Source: Miscanthus floridulus
Lineage: Eukaryota; Streptophyta; Magnoliopsida; Poales; Poaceae
Length of the DNA: 64,000 nt
Direction: 5' to 3'
Assembly (NCBI RefSeq): GCF_019320115.1
Contig: NC_089593.1
Location: forward strand, 39,626,675-39,690,674
Shown here: positions 63,651 through 64,000 of the stretch, piece after piece
Position numbering within the stretch: the stretch's first letter is position 1
Layout: the number at the start of each line of letters is the position of its first letter
The notes under the pieces: model-generated
Told to the model about the DNA's origin: nothing
Database searches by the model: none
The model's input: the letters and a program-made list of their open reading frames with translations, nothing else
Made by a program: the position numbers and the translations under genes

Positions 63651-64000
63651 TGGTACATTAGGCACAAACCGTGCACCTGTCTTGCATTGATACTAACACT
63701 ATCTCCAAACGGTCCGAAACAAGATTCCTCTTGAGCCTCGTCACCTAGGAGTACCATCGGGTGCGTCCAAAATGATTTCTGAGCCTATGGTACATTTGGC
63801 ACAGACCGTGCACCTTTCTTGCACTAATACTAACACTATATCCAAATAGACCGAAACGAGATTCCACTTGACCCTCGTCACCTAGGACTTCTATCGGGTG
63901 CGGTCAAAATGATTTCCGAGCCTTGTTTGGAACAAACCGTGCACCTATCTTGCACTAATACTAACACTATCTCCAAACAGACCGAAACAAGATTGCACTT

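Larger units (their letters stand above)
31337..64000 (+). repeat. Centromere-type tandem satellite array, right block (137/131-bp monomers)
   Basis: This continues the same satellite in the same orientation on the other side of the retrotransposon. It contains about 240 monomers with the same long/short dichotomy and the same diagnostic variants as the left block. Internal near-identity is higher here than in the left block, especially at about 35.7-41.8 kb and 43.1-50.6 kb, so these parts were amplified more recently. The array runs off the end of the window. The only disturbance apart from the retrotransposon junction is an insertion-rich patch at about 62.64-63.24 kb. Every open frame of 60-108 codons here lies wholly within the satellite and is not considered a gene. 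Confidence 0.95.

Noticed and set aside
1..64000. CENP-B-box-like 17-mer in the satellite
   Set aside because: Scanning consensus monomer segments for the TTCG...A..CGGG pattern on both strands gave no convincing match.
1..64000. CRISPR array
   Set aside because: Repeats are directly contiguous 131/137-bp monomers without short repeats and unique spacers, and the context is a plant genome.
31342..64000. Inversion of the satellite across the retrotransposon
   Set aside because: Landmark strings occur in the same orientation on both sides of the element and throughout the right block.

Overview
The window is plant DNA from the interior of a large satellite block. It contains one nested long terminal repeat (LTR) retrotransposon and no recognisable host gene. 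About 48.8 kb (1-16163 and 31337-64000) is one head-to-tail tandem repeat family. It has two monomer lengths, 137 bp and 131 bp, which differ by a 6-bp module. All monomers lie in one orientation, roughly 360 in total. Length and sequence character best match, from memory, the 137-bp centromeric satellite of Andropogoneae grasses (CEN38/pSau3A10 of Sorghum and the related sugarcane and Miscanthus repeats). The likely source is therefore a Sorghum-Saccharum-type grass centromere or pericentromere. I could not run an alignment to confirm this.

Layout: 1-16163 satellite; 16164-31336 a complete Ty3/gypsy element of about 15.2 kb lying on the minus strand with two LTRs of about 4.8 kb; 31337-64000 satellite again. 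The element is bounded by the 5-bp target duplication CCTAT. It has a primer binding site matching initiator-Met tRNA and a polypurine tract, each in the correct place. Its gag, protease, reverse transcriptase/RNase H and integrase regions run in that order on the minus strand (25394 down to 20998). The integrase ends in a GPY/F-like region and a chromodomain-like tail, which suggests the Tekay/Del chromovirus group. The coding region is broken by a TAG after gag, a one-base frame change between protease and reverse transcriptase, and a TGA before integrase. The integrase also has Asn where the second catalytic Asp is expected, so this copy is probably not autonomous.

The satellite is organised as a mosaic of higher-order and segmental tandem duplications. 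Their offsets, measured from shared diagnostic variants, are 940, 1071, 1483, 1600, 1606, 1870, 3347, 3748, about 4018/4149 and 4152 bp. For eight of these the length is an exact sum of whole 137-bp and 131-bp monomers once visible small indels are counted. For example, 1483 = 7x137 + 4x131, present as about four near-identical units at about 35.7-41.8 kb. This fits repeated in-register unequal exchange or replication slippage.

The strongest anomaly is a patch at about 62.64-63.24 kb. It carries about 29 net inserted bases relative to its duplicate 4.15 kb upstream, while the DNA on both sides is clean. This looks like an unpolished, insertion-rich sequencing or assembly patch rather than biology. 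I found no RNA genes, CRISPR arrays or novel protein-coding system.
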